Below the pieces are notes generated by a model. The model was given only the letters and a program-made list of their open reading frames with translations, made no database searches and was not told the origin of the DNA. A stretch of 64,000 nucleotides of DNA from M0103 sp040386155. Lineage in GTDB: Bacteria > Bacteroidota > Bacteroidia > Flavobacteriales_D > Crocinitomicaceae. The number at the start of each line of letters is the position of its first letter. Position 1 is the stretch's first letter. Location of the stretch: assembly GCA_040386155.1 (NCBI GenBank), contig JAZKFZ010000003.1, positions 682,001-746,000 of the forward strand, given 5' to 3'. Below are positions 53,319 through 62,398 of this stretch, piece after piece. Position numbers and translations under genes: made by a program.

Positions 53319-54827
53319 ATGAAAGAAAACTCGAAACAAAAATATTACTGGGGAATTGGTCTAGAAAACGAAACCTACTTACAATTTCAAGAATCAATTG
53401 ATGTTTCTGGGGCATTTATACAGGAAAAAATTGGCTACGAACGTTACAGTATTGACTACAGAAAATGCTATACTTCTGGGAGTTTAACAAGTGTTTTAGA
53501 GGCAGCTTTCGATAAAAATAAAGAATACAAAGTAAGTCGAATGATTAACAGTCATTCACTCGATAAATTAGACCTCAACTATCAACATAAGACCATAGCG
53601 CGCACAAATCCAATTGTAGATAATCCAGAATACTTGGGTAAGTCGATTCTTGAAAATTTCCTTGAAGGACAGCCTTACAACATTCAAAGTATGATTACCC
53701 AAAAGAATAATCCTATGGGATCTGTATGCTTTGATGGCGATTCGATTGAGTTTGTTACAAAATACTTTGAAAATAGAACCATTGGTGAATCGTGTGATGA
53801 ATTGAATGCAACGAAAAAATTGTTCATTGATACTTTGAATGAATCGAAAGTTTTAAGTGAACCTTTGGATTTCAAAAGTTATAACATTGGACTCAACATG
53901 TTTGTGTCTAACCAAGAGAATTTGGTATTGTTCAATAATGGAACCTATCACTTTCACATTACTTTACCCACACTGACAGAAAATAGTCGAATTGTTGATT
54001 ATCCACATTTCGATGCCATGCATACCAACGCGATTTATTTATTGCAATGGTTTGAGCCATTTTTTATCGCAACATTGGGAAGCCCAGACATTATGGATAC
54101 CATTTCCAAAAAACACCAACTCGACAAGCAATTCGCCTCTGGCTCCATGCGCAATGCAATGTCGCGCTACACAGGTGTTGGAACCTACAATAAAGCCATG
54201 GCGAAGGGGAAAATTTTGACCTATCAAGTGGAAGAATTTAGAAAACTTCTGAAATTTGAAAAAGAAGAAAACATCTGGTGGCGAGATCAAGTTGAAGCGG
54301 CTTTCGATTATGAACTTTTAGCAGATATTGGTCTCGATTTCAATAAGGAGAAGATGTATCAAAGTGGCTTTGAATTTAGAAGTTTCGATGAATTCCCTGC
54401 AAGTTACCTCAATGATGTGTTGCATGCAATTGTATTGATTTGTGAGCATTCCTTGCATGTTCCTTATATTACTTGGGGGCACGACAGTGTTGTTTGGAAT
54501 AATTTAGTATTCAAATCACTAAAAAATGGATTCCAGACTGAAATATCAACAGAGGAAAAGAAAGAGGTACTAGACCTTTTGCAATTAATCAATTCTTCGG
54601 ACGAGTCAACAATTGCGTTGAAAAATGAATTTGAAAAGATTTCCCTACTCGATGATTTTTTCTTCAAAATACTTGCAGTATTACACGATAGATACAAGGA
54701 CAACAACACATGTGTTGATGCACTTTATGGGGAGAAAACAACCGCTGCACCTCGATGGGACAATTTTAATAAGTTCCAAATTGAAAAGCACCTTGAGCAA
54801 ATTGAAGCAGTTACCATCAATAAGTAA
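53319..54827 (+). CDS. Putative carboxylate-amine ligase (GS/GCS fold)
   Basis: 502 residues, cytoplasmic. Starts YYWGIGLENETYLQF, with the GxExE-type first strand (Glu16, Glu18) that holds Mg-ATP in glutamine synthetase/glutamate-cysteine ligase folds. Later NGTYHFHITLPT gives the His-x-His strand, and FFIATLGSPDIM…GSMRNAMSRYTGVGTYNK the Arg-bearing region. This resembles the amidoligases that are often encoded beside peptidase genes. A direct family match cannot be made by eye. Same operon as the cysteine-amidase-like gene. Confidence 0.4.
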   Translation: MKENSKQKYYWGIGLENETYLQFQESIDVSGAFIQEKIGYERYSIDYRKCYTSGSLTSVLEAAFDKNKEYKVSRMINSHSLDKLDLNYQHKTIARTNPIVDNPEYLGKSILENFLEGQPYNIQSMITQKNNPMGSVCFDGDSIEFVTKYFENRTIGESCDELNATKKLFIDTLNESKVLSEPLDFKSYNIGLNMFVSNQENLVLFNNGTYHFHITLPTLTENSRIVDYPHFDAMHTNAIYLLQWFEPFFIATLGSPDIMDTISKKHQLDKQFASGSMRNAMSRYTGVGTYNKAMAKGKILTYQVEEFRKLLKFEKEENIWWRDQVEAAFDYELLADIGLDFNKEKMYQSGFEFRSFDEFPASYLNDVLHAIVLICEHSLHVPYITWGHDSVVWNNLVFKSLKNGFQTEISTEEKKEVLDLLQLINSSDESTIALKNEFEKISLLDDFFFKILAVLHDRYKDNNTCVDALYGEKTTAAPRWDNFNKFQIEKHLEQIEAVTINK

Positions 54828-54860
54828 AATCTAAATCCATTCACTTTCCAGCAAATAAAA

Positions 54861-54897
54861 ACCCCCAGTCTCAATGTATGAAACCAGGGGTCTTTTT
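54861..54897. terminator. Bidirectional terminator between convergent genes
   Basis: ACCCC (54861-54865) and GGGGT (54887-54891) form a stem with T-rich flanks on both strands (TCTTTTTT on plus; T4 on minus). It serves both the ligase gene and the minus-strand T9SS gene. A degenerate copy occurs at 62343-62371. Confidence 0.75.
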
Positions 54898-54914
54898 TAT
54901 GGTTAGGATTACTT

Positions 54915-56963
54915 TTATTGCTTAATCAATCGAATCATTCCGATTCCATTTTCTGTTTTAACTTTTAAGATATACACTCCACGAGCAAGCTGTTCTATAT
55001 TGAACGTAGAATTTGTTTCCACCATTACTAGCTCACCGCTGCTTGCATAAACAAGTACCTCATCAATTTCACTCGATGAAACAACTGTTATCTTATCAGC
55101 ACTTGGATTCGGTTGCACAGACAATTGAAAAGTATTGTTTTCTTCTATTCCAATAGTAGAAATTGAAGTGCAATTTGAGGTCTCTGAACACGATCCGTTT
55201 GTTACTTCTACTGCATAACTTCCATTTACAGTTGGTGTAAATGATTGTGAGTTTGCACCAGGAACTGCTTGATCCCCATTTCCACAATCAATCCATTGGT
55301 ATTGTAAACCACTTTCTGCAACACTCAATGTAGTTCCATTTTGAGTAATCGTTAAATCAGGTAAAGGAGTAATTGTTAAATTAAGTGTAACTAGTGAATC
55401 ACATCCACCTTGATTTGTAAGTGTGAATGTTGCGGTGCTATTAGATGCCGAATAAGTAAGTCCATCTATCCATGTAAATGAAAAACAAGCATTTTGGACA
55501 TCAGTGCCATAGGTAATGTCACACACTGAAAATTGACTCACAAAAGCATTTGCTACTCCTGAACCTGTCGCTGTTATTGGATAGTTTGGCGTACCAGGAT
55601 CCATATCACTAGTGGCAGTGTGCAAACCAGAGATGTAAAGAAATCCATTCAAACTTTTGGCCATAGAGTTGGCATTGTCAGTATCATCTCCTCCAAAGCG
55701 CAATGCATTCAAAAAATCACCTTGATCAGACAAGGAAAGAAGGAACGCATCTGAATATACTCCATTGCTAGCAGTGAGTGTTGAAACCCCTGTTCCAGGA
55801 TCCATATCCACAGCTCCAATAATTCCACCAGTGATCAAGAGATTCGCATTGCTCAAGATCATTTGACCAGGTGAATCAGTAGAAGTACTTCCAATGTTCT
55901 TAGCCCATGAAAAGAGACCAGCTGTGTTCAATTTTAAAATAAAAACATCTAAACCCCCGTTCGAAGATAGATAAAAACCTGCAGCACTAGGATCGAAATC
56001 AATAGTTGAACCACTGAATGAACCTGCTAAATAAACGTTATTGGCATTATCGGTAACCATAGAAACGGCATTCATAGCAGCCATTGATGCACCAATTGAT
56101 TTCGCCCAACCAAAAAGTCCCGTTGAAGATAATTTTGTAATATACATTGCATTGGCACCGGAAACAGGTGTTAAAGTGCTTGTACCTGCTCCTGGATCAA
56201 AATCAGTTGCTGCGTCAAAATTCCCAGCAATGACAACAGACCCCTGACTATCAACTGTTACAGCATTGGCAGTATGAGCCCCATTTCCACCAATCTTTTT
56301 TACCCAATGAAAATTACAATCATTCGTAAGTTTTAATATAAATCCATCAATCATTTGAGCAGACATAGAAGTATATCCTACAGTTGGATCAAAGTCCATT
56401 AGGGCAGTGTAGTCACCTACTATATAGATATTTCCACTATTATCTACAAAGCCATCATTGACATTTTCAAATCCAGTACTACCAATACTGTAAACCCAAT
56501 CTAGAAGTCCATCTGAATTTAGTTTTGTCATAAAAATATCTGTCAATCCAGCTGAAACTTTACTAACTACAGTTGATAAAGGATCAAAGTCTGCTGTTCC
56601 TTCAAAGGTTCCTAGAATAATTAAATCTCCATTGGGATCTATTGAGATAAAATGAGCATTATCATTTCCTATACCACCTAATTGCCTTGCCCAAAGAAGA
56701 TTTCCAGTAGGATCTAGTTTGGTAACAAATACATCTGAATTACCAAAGCTTGTTAAATTAGAAACGCCCGTTCCTGGGTCAAAATCTGCTACAGAACTGA
56801 AATTACCTACTGAATAAACATTACCTTGATCATCAGTTGTTATGGAATTACTTCCATCATTTTGATCTCCACCTTGCGTTGCCGACCAATTAAAAGTGGG
56901 TAGTTGGGAATGTAAAGTGAAAATAGCTGAAAAAGCGAAAATTGATAGTACTATTTTTTTCAT
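54915..56963 (-). CDS. T9SS-secreted SBBP beta-propeller protein
   Basis: 682 residues from the ATG before the signal peptide (MKKIVLSIFAFSAIFTLHSQ). Repeats of ~45-50 residues with DFDPG…FVTKLD…G.W.K..GG, the SBBP (beta-propeller) signature, fill residues ~30-500. After an Ig-like module comes a type A T9SS sorting domain of ~75 residues (LSVQPNPSADKITVVSSS). Its last ~135 residues and the terminator match those of the protein at 62399. Probably surface-attached or released; target unknown. The upstream TTG/ATG alternatives add residues before the signal peptide and are unlikely. Confidence 0.85.
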   Translation of the reverse strand: MKKIVLSIFAFSAIFTLHSQLPTFNWSATQGGDQNDGSNSITTDDQGNVYSVGNFSSVADFDPGTGVSNLTSFGNSDVFVTKLDPTGNLLWARQLGGIGNDNAHFISIDPNGDLIILGTFEGTADFDPLSTVVSKVSAGLTDIFMTKLNSDGLLDWVYSIGSTGFENVNDGFVDNSGNIYIVGDYTALMDFDPTVGYTSMSAQMIDGFILKLTNDCNFHWVKKIGGNGAHTANAVTVDSQGSVVIAGNFDAATDFDPGAGTSTLTPVSGANAMYITKLSSTGLFGWAKSIGASMAAMNAVSMVTDNANNVYLAGSFSGSTIDFDPSAAGFYLSSNGGLDVFILKLNTAGLFSWAKNIGSTSTDSPGQMILSNANLLITGGIIGAVDMDPGTGVSTLTASNGVYSDAFLLSLSDQGDFLNALRFGGDDTDNANSMAKSLNGFLYISGLHTATSDMDPGTPNYPITATGSGVANAFVSQFSVCDITYGTDVQNACFSFTWIDGLTYSASNSTATFTLTNQGGCDSLVTLNLTITPLPDLTITQNGTTLSVAESGLQYQWIDCGNGDQAVPGANSQSFTPTVNGSYAVEVTNGSCSETSNCTSISTIGIEENNTFQLSVQPNPSADKITVVSSSEIDEVLVYASSGELVMVETNSTFNIEQLARGVYILKVKTENGIGMIRLIKQ

Positions 56964-57063
56964 GTTAATTAGGATTTTCATCAAATCTGATAATTTCCTA
57001 ACTGAAATAAAGGTTTCAATTCATGAATCGTCGAAATGGTTTCATGAATTGCAAAGCAACTAA

Positions 57064-57819
57064 TTAAATCGATAAGCGATAGTCTTTTAATAATGCCTCA
57101 AACTGTCCCTTCAGGTCTCTAGATAACGAAACTTGTGACTGGTTATCCATCAAAATTGTGCTCTCTGCCCGCGTGTACTTTTTAATAAAGTTAAGATTGA
57201 TGAGGAATGACCGATGAGGACGAAAAAAATTTGGTCGATTGGACAAAACATCCTCAAAGAATTTTAATTTTTTACTGACTAGAATTCTAGCACCATTGTG
57301 TAAGCAAACAGTAGTATAAGCTCCATCGGCTTCTAAACAAACAATCTCATTTACTTCAACGAAATGTAATCCATCAGCCATTGGCAAGGAAATTTTTTTA
57401 ATTTCTTCGTTGATGAAAGAATCTTTCAAAATCTCAAGACGCTTTGTTATTGTAGTGATCGATTGTTTATCGATTGCTTTTTTTACAGCATTTTGCAAGG
57501 CAGATACTTCAACTGGTTTCAGTAAATAATCCATGGCAGAAACTTCAAAAGCACGAATTGCATATTGACTATAGGCAGTAACAAAAATTATATCGAAGTT
57601 GATATCTTCAATGAAATTAAGAAGCTCAAACCCATTGTATTCAGGCATTTCTATATCAAGAAAAACTAGTTGCGGTTGATGTTGCTTGATAAGTTCAACA
57701 CCTTCTGGTACATTTGAAGCTTGGGCAAGGATTTTTACCTCTGGACAAAACGATTGAATAGCAGCAGCTAGAGAGTTTCGCGCTCTTTCTTCATCATCTA
57801 TAATCAGTGCTGTTAGCAT
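57064..57819 (-). CDS. LytTR-family response regulator
   Basis: About 251 residues. Receiver domain at ~1-120 with LIIDDEERARNSL, the phosphoacceptor in LVFLDIEMPEYNGFELL and the Lys of YLLKPVEV. Then a LytTR DNA-binding domain (~150-250: LEADGAYTTVCLHNGARILVSKKL, RPHRSFLINLNFIKKY). It pairs with the LytS-type kinase encoded upstream, separated from it by a secreted-protein gene. The start at ATG 57819 is chosen over the longer TTG reading. Confidence 0.93.
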   Translation of the reverse strand: MLTALIIDDEERARNSLAAAIQSFCPEVKILAQASNVPEGVELIKQHQPQLVFLDIEMPEYNGFELLNFIEDINFDIIFVTAYSQYAIRAFEVSAMDYLLKPVEVSALQNAVKKAIDKQSITTITKRLEILKDSFINEEIKKISLPMADGLHFVEVNEIVCLEADGAYTTVCLHNGARILVSKKLKFFEDVLSNRPNFFRPHRSFLINLNFIKKYTRAESTILMDNQSQVSLSRDLKGQFEALLKDYRLSI

Positions 57820-57870
57820 ATTTATTACAAAGAAAAGCAAAGGGAGAATATTTCCTCCCTTAAATATAAA

Positions 57871-59226
57871 TTAAAAACTAACTTTTTGTTTAACAATTTC
57901 AACACTACCATCACGACCTGGACTTCCTTCGCCAGCTTCACCGTCTTGACCCCTAGCACCTTTGACATTTGAAGTGTAGTTGTAAGAAACAGTAATTGAT
58001 GGATCAACAATAACTTTGATTTTACCACCATCACCTCCTGTTTGGCCAATTCCTTTTGCTTCAGAAGTTATTCTACGTCCATGAGCTCCCATTTCAACAG
58101 GTGTATCAGGAGTACATCTGAAAACAAAATGCGGTTTCGTTCCACCCATATCAAAAATGCGGTATTCCAATAAAATTTCACCTGAAATGCTATTTTTCAC
58201 TTGTTTTATTTCAACACGCGTATCAATTCCATTGTAGGGTGGGCCACTAACTCGGTTTTCAAAAGTGAATTCCCCTTCACCACCTGACATATCAGCGATT
58301 TCGTATTTCATCTTATACACTTTAGTAGCAGTTTTACCAGGGTGATATTTACTCGTTACAGTTAATGTAACTTTATCAGTTGGCGTTGGCTTGTATTTAT
58401 TGTACACCATTCCCGGCTCACCACCTTCGATTCCTGTTACAACAACATTATAATCATCTAAGTACCCCTTTTCACCAGGACCCGCTTTAATAACTGTTCC
58501 ATCTTCTAACGTTGCTACAACTGTATATGCTCCGTATTCTAAATATCTTAAATATTCCTGCGAACTTTCTATCGTAACAGATTTTACTTTTTTATCCTTA
58601 ATTGAATAAATTTTTCGCAGCGCTTCCGCTTCTTCTGCTTTTTTTGTATTAATTGCATCAACTCCTTTTTGAACTTCAGTTAGATAATTTTTTATTAATT
58701 CTTTTGCTTTCTCAAAAGTTATAGATTTTGCGGACTCTTTATTTAATGAGATAATTCTATCAAAAATACCATCCCAATTGATTAACTTATCTACATCCTC
58801 TGGTTTCGCAATGACAGTGCCATCTAAAGCAAGTAGAAAGCAATAATCTTGGATAAAAAACACTTGCATGTCGCGACGTGAACCGATGTATGATTTTGGA
58901 AACTCAACAAAATCAGGAGTCATGTATCCTTTTACTGAAACTACTTTCCCTGCTTCATCTCTTGTGAAATCTCCCAAGCCAGTTGATGTTTCAGAGATAA
59001 ATGTTGATTCTACAACTCCATTTTTTAATTCTGAGTACCATAATTTTGGTGACTTAGTAAATGGTTCAATCATTTCATACTGATTTGATGTTAGTCCAGT
59101 AGTTGATGAAACTGCTGCGGGAGCTCCGCTTGCTTTGTCAACTGCAGCGTTCAGTTTGTCTTTTAGTTTTTGGGAATGAACAGTCAAGGTGAGCACCAAA
59201 AATGTTAGGGTAAAAATCTTTTTCAT
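57871..59226 (-). CDS. Secreted protein with Gly-rich collagen-like tail, between kinase and regulator genes
   Basis: About 451 residues. Signal peptide (MKKIFTLTFLVLTLTVHSQ), a short Ala-rich segment, a ~250-residue globular part of no recognised family (KGYMTPDFVEFPKSYIGSRRD; VEGGEPGMVYNKYKPTPTDKVTLT), a beta-rich domain and a Gly-rich tail (GGDGGKIKVIVD … GARGQDGEAGEGSPGRDG). It lies 52 bases upstream of the LytTR regulator and 75 bases after the kinase gene, so it may be co-regulated or be the sensed partner of that system (inference). No T9SS CTD. Confidence 0.6.
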   Translation of the reverse strand: MKKIFTLTFLVLTLTVHSQKLKDKLNAAVDKASGAPAAVSSTTGLTSNQYEMIEPFTKSPKLWYSELKNGVVESTFISETSTGLGDFTRDEAGKVVSVKGYMTPDFVEFPKSYIGSRRDMQVFFIQDYCFLLALDGTVIAKPEDVDKLINWDGIFDRIISLNKESAKSITFEKAKELIKNYLTEVQKGVDAINTKKAEEAEALRKIYSIKDKKVKSVTIESSQEYLRYLEYGAYTVVATLEDGTVIKAGPGEKGYLDDYNVVVTGIEGGEPGMVYNKYKPTPTDKVTLTVTSKYHPGKTATKVYKMKYEIADMSGGEGEFTFENRVSGPPYNGIDTRVEIKQVKNSISGEILLEYRIFDMGGTKPHFVFRCTPDTPVEMGAHGRRITSEAKGIGQTGGDGGKIKVIVDPSITVSYNYTSNVKGARGQDGEAGEGSPGRDGSVEIVKQKVSF

Positions 59227-59301
59227 TTGCGTTTTTTTGAGCAAATAAAATTGTAATCAATGAATTTAACTGATTTCAATTCATGAACAGTCGATTTGAT
59301 T

Positions 59302-62235
59302 TCATGAAACTCTGAAAGGCAGAATTAAATCGACCTTAGTTCCAATTGCCAAAGTTCCATCATAAAGATCTGTAATCGTAACTGAATAATGTGAATTGTC
59401 ATATAAACTCAACAACTCAATTCGCTTTTGAGTTGCCTTTGTTGCAAAAGAACGATGTTGGGCTTCTTGACGTTTTTTTATTTCCCCAGCTTTTTCTCTA
59501 CCAATTCCATTGTCTTCGATCTCACAACGCAGTTTATCCTCTAACAAACTAAAATGAATTCTTAATTTCTTCTCACTTTGCTTGTGCAATAAACCATGTT
59601 TAATTGCATTTTCAACAAAGGGCTGAATCATCATTGCAGGTATATTAATGTGTTCTGCATCGACATTTTTTTCTACTATTAATTCAAAAGTGAAAGTAGC
59701 GCCAAAACGCAATTGTTCTAATTCTAAATACAATGATAATATCTCTATTTCTTCTATTAAACTAATTTTCGTACTGTCTGATGCATCTAAAATTTTACGC
59801 ATTAATAAACTGAATCGACTTAAATAATAGTTACTATTCTTGGTATCATTTTTCCAGATAAAATCTTGAATTGAACTTAAGGTATTATACATGAAATGTG
59901 GATTCATTTGCGCTTTTAACGCTGTAAGTTGGGAAAGAATTAAATGATTTTTGGCTTGTGCGCGCTGTTGAATGAAACGAATTCTTAACAAGAATAGTAC
60001 AGTCACTAAGCTCATTCCAACAATTGCAACCAAAAGATAAAACCACCATCTGAGGTAATATGGCGCCATTACCTTTATTGCTATGCTGGCCGGATGAATA
60101 CTTCGAACTCCATCTTCATTCACTGCTACGACCTCAAAAATATAGTTCCCAGCAGGAAGTCCAGTTATTGCAATAAAAGAAGAGGATGCATTTAACTTTT
60201 TCCATTCACTTTCATAATTTAAAATACGGTACTCAAAATGAAAATTACCTCTACTTCTAAATGCTGTTGAATTGAGGTATATTGTAAGTCCATGTTGATG
60301 TGATTTAAGAATTATACTTGTAGGAGATTGCATGAAGTGAGATCCGATTTTCACCCCGTGTAATCTTATTTCAGGAGCTACGGTGTTTTTTCCTCTTAAA
60401 TTAGTTGGAAAGGTAATCAGTCCACGAATGGTAGCTAGAAATATGGTTTTATCAATGATTGTGATATCGTTTATTTCAAGAAAATTAATTCCATCATGTC
60501 GATTGAATAGTGTAGTACTTCTATCTTTTCGATGATAGCGATTTAAACCAAATTCTGTTGCTATCCAAGCATACTCATCATGAACGATAAGTGATCTTAT
60601 TTTTTCACCTTGAATATTTCTAATTTTCTTGAAATGATGTTGACTTGACGTAGAAGTGTATTTAAATAAGCCATCATTCATGGTGCCAATCCACAATTCT
60701 TTACCTTCAAAATATAAATCTGAAACAAAAAGTGGTGAACCAGCATATTTCAATTCTTGTAACTTTTCCTTCTCAAAGCAGAAAAAACCGTCTGTACAAG
60801 CAAAATAAACTCGTTTTTCAAGGGTATTACAAGCAACTTTTTTACCACCTTTTTTACGCAAAATATGGACTTTAGCTTCTGGGTCATTCAAATCAACATA
60901 TCCTGTTCGATCTGGGGTTGTAAAAAATAAACGATCGTCCATGATCTCCATGTCACGAATATTGTTGAGTGCCACATTTTCATTTAATTTCGAATTTTTA
61001 TCTACTTTCAATGGTCCACAGGCAATATAAGTAATTCCTTTATGAACGATAATTTTGCGTATCGCACGGAATTTAGAATTTTTATTGGATTGAACTAAAG
61101 TGAGTGAACCACTTTCTTCGCGTTTGAATATCTCACCTGAGTAAGTACCTAAAAGCAAATTTTTACCTTGAGCAGCTATATGATAGACATTTTTATCGGA
61201 GAGGATAGAATTGGTAGTTTCATATACCTGAATCTGTAAGTTTGGAAGAACGAGAATTCCGTCTTGTAATGTAGAAACCCAATAATTCCCTTCTTTGTCG
61301 AGTTGAATGTCGGATATTTCCATACCTTCCAAAAAGCGTTCAAATTGGATTTTTGAGTTTCCTTCTTTTTGCTGACCTATCAACATTCCATTGGAGGTCC
61401 CCATGAAATGATTACCACCAATTGTCTCATAAAAATAATGAAGCCCAGAACCAAGCTCTGGCGTGAATGAACTTTGTAATTGAATTCCTTCTTTGCTAAT
61501 TTTACTTATGCAATATGCTCGAACAGGGTTTTGCTCAGAAAACAAAATGTATTCATCTTCGCTCAGAAAAAACATATGTCGAGAACCAATGTTTGCTGGA
61601 GCATTCAATTTTTTAATTGCATAGGATGTATAGTCAATTGTAAAAAAATGCGACGTTTTATCAACTCCAACAATTTGATCATCCATTGCTTGAATTGTCA
61701 ACCATCCCTCTGGTTTATACTTTTGTTGGTCATTGATAAGCGTTTTAATTAATATTCCATTTTTTGAAAACACATTTAGACCATGGTCAGAACTGATCCA
61801 AATATTATTTCGTGGATCGATTGTAAATGCTGGGTATTGACTATTCTCTTTGGAACCGTCATAGAAAACATGTAAACTATCTTGTTGAACGTTTAGAATT
61901 TGTCCAGTGAAATTTTGGCACCAAATAGTTCCATCTTGCGCTAATTTCAAATTTGATATACTTCGGCTGTTTTGAAATTTAGTAGCGTATTCAACAAATC
62001 TGAATCCATCATAGCGGTACAATCCGGCATCACATCCAATCCAAATAAATCCAAACTGATCTTGAATTGTTTGATAAACTTCATTGGAAGGCAGACCATC
62101 TTCATCATCGATTCTGTAATAGGATAGATCTTGCGAATAGCTTTTGAAAATGGTCAAACAAATTACTACTACACTGAAAAATACATTTCGTGTAGATTGT
62201 TTTAAAAAGAAAGTAATGTACAAATCCTTATTCAT
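59302..62235 (-). CDS. Hybrid-type sensor: periplasmic propeller + LytS-family histidine kinase
   Basis: 977 residues. Signal-anchor at ~15-35, a two-component-propeller (Reg_prop) sensor of ~650 residues (LPSNEVYQTIQDQFGFIWIGCDAGLYRYDGFRF, YLRWW), a Y_Y_Y-type Ig domain, a TM helix near residue 730-750 (WFYLLVAIVGMSLVTVLFLL), then a His_kinase domain with LKAQMNPHFMYNTLSS (phosphorylated His ~783) and a HATPase with NAIKHGL and EDNGIGREKAG. No receiver domain, so it signals to the LytTR regulator. The sensed ligand is likely extracellular and may be a polysaccharide. Confidence 0.92.
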   Translation of the reverse strand: MNKDLYITFFLKQSTRNVFFSVVVICLTIFKSYSQDLSYYRIDDEDGLPSNEVYQTIQDQFGFIWIGCDAGLYRYDGFRFVEYATKFQNSRSISNLKLAQDGTIWCQNFTGQILNVQQDSLHVFYDGSKENSQYPAFTIDPRNNIWISSDHGLNVFSKNGILIKTLINDQQKYKPEGWLTIQAMDDQIVGVDKTSHFFTIDYTSYAIKKLNAPANIGSRHMFFLSEDEYILFSEQNPVRAYCISKISKEGIQLQSSFTPELGSGLHYFYETIGGNHFMGTSNGMLIGQQKEGNSKIQFERFLEGMEISDIQLDKEGNYWVSTLQDGILVLPNLQIQVYETTNSILSDKNVYHIAAQGKNLLLGTYSGEIFKREESGSLTLVQSNKNSKFRAIRKIIVHKGITYIACGPLKVDKNSKLNENVALNNIRDMEIMDDRLFFTTPDRTGYVDLNDPEAKVHILRKKGGKKVACNTLEKRVYFACTDGFFCFEKEKLQELKYAGSPLFVSDLYFEGKELWIGTMNDGLFKYTSTSSQHHFKKIRNIQGEKIRSLIVHDEYAWIATEFGLNRYHRKDRSTTLFNRHDGINFLEINDITIIDKTIFLATIRGLITFPTNLRGKNTVAPEIRLHGVKIGSHFMQSPTSIILKSHQHGLTIYLNSTAFRSRGNFHFEYRILNYESEWKKLNASSSFIAITGLPAGNYIFEVVAVNEDGVRSIHPASIAIKVMAPYYLRWWFYLLVAIVGMSLVTVLFLLRIRFIQQRAQAKNHLILSQLTALKAQMNPHFMYNTLSSIQDFIWKNDTKNSNYYLSRFSLLMRKILDASDSTKISLIEEIEILSLYLELEQLRFGATFTFELIVEKNVDAEHINIPAMMIQPFVENAIKHGLLHKQSEKKLRIHFSLLEDKLRCEIEDNGIGREKAGEIKKRQEAQHRSFATKATQKRIELLSLYDNSHYSVTITDLYDGTLAIGTKVDLILPFRVS

Positions 62236-62398
62236 TGAATGACGAAGATAGTTTGTTTTTTACAATCCAATTTTGATCTATACGTTCAAATAAAATAAGC
62301 AATGGTAAAAAATCATCAACAATTATTTCCTATAAACAAAAAACCCCCAGTCTCACTATGTCAAACCAGGGATCTCTCTTTTGTGGTTAGGATTATTT

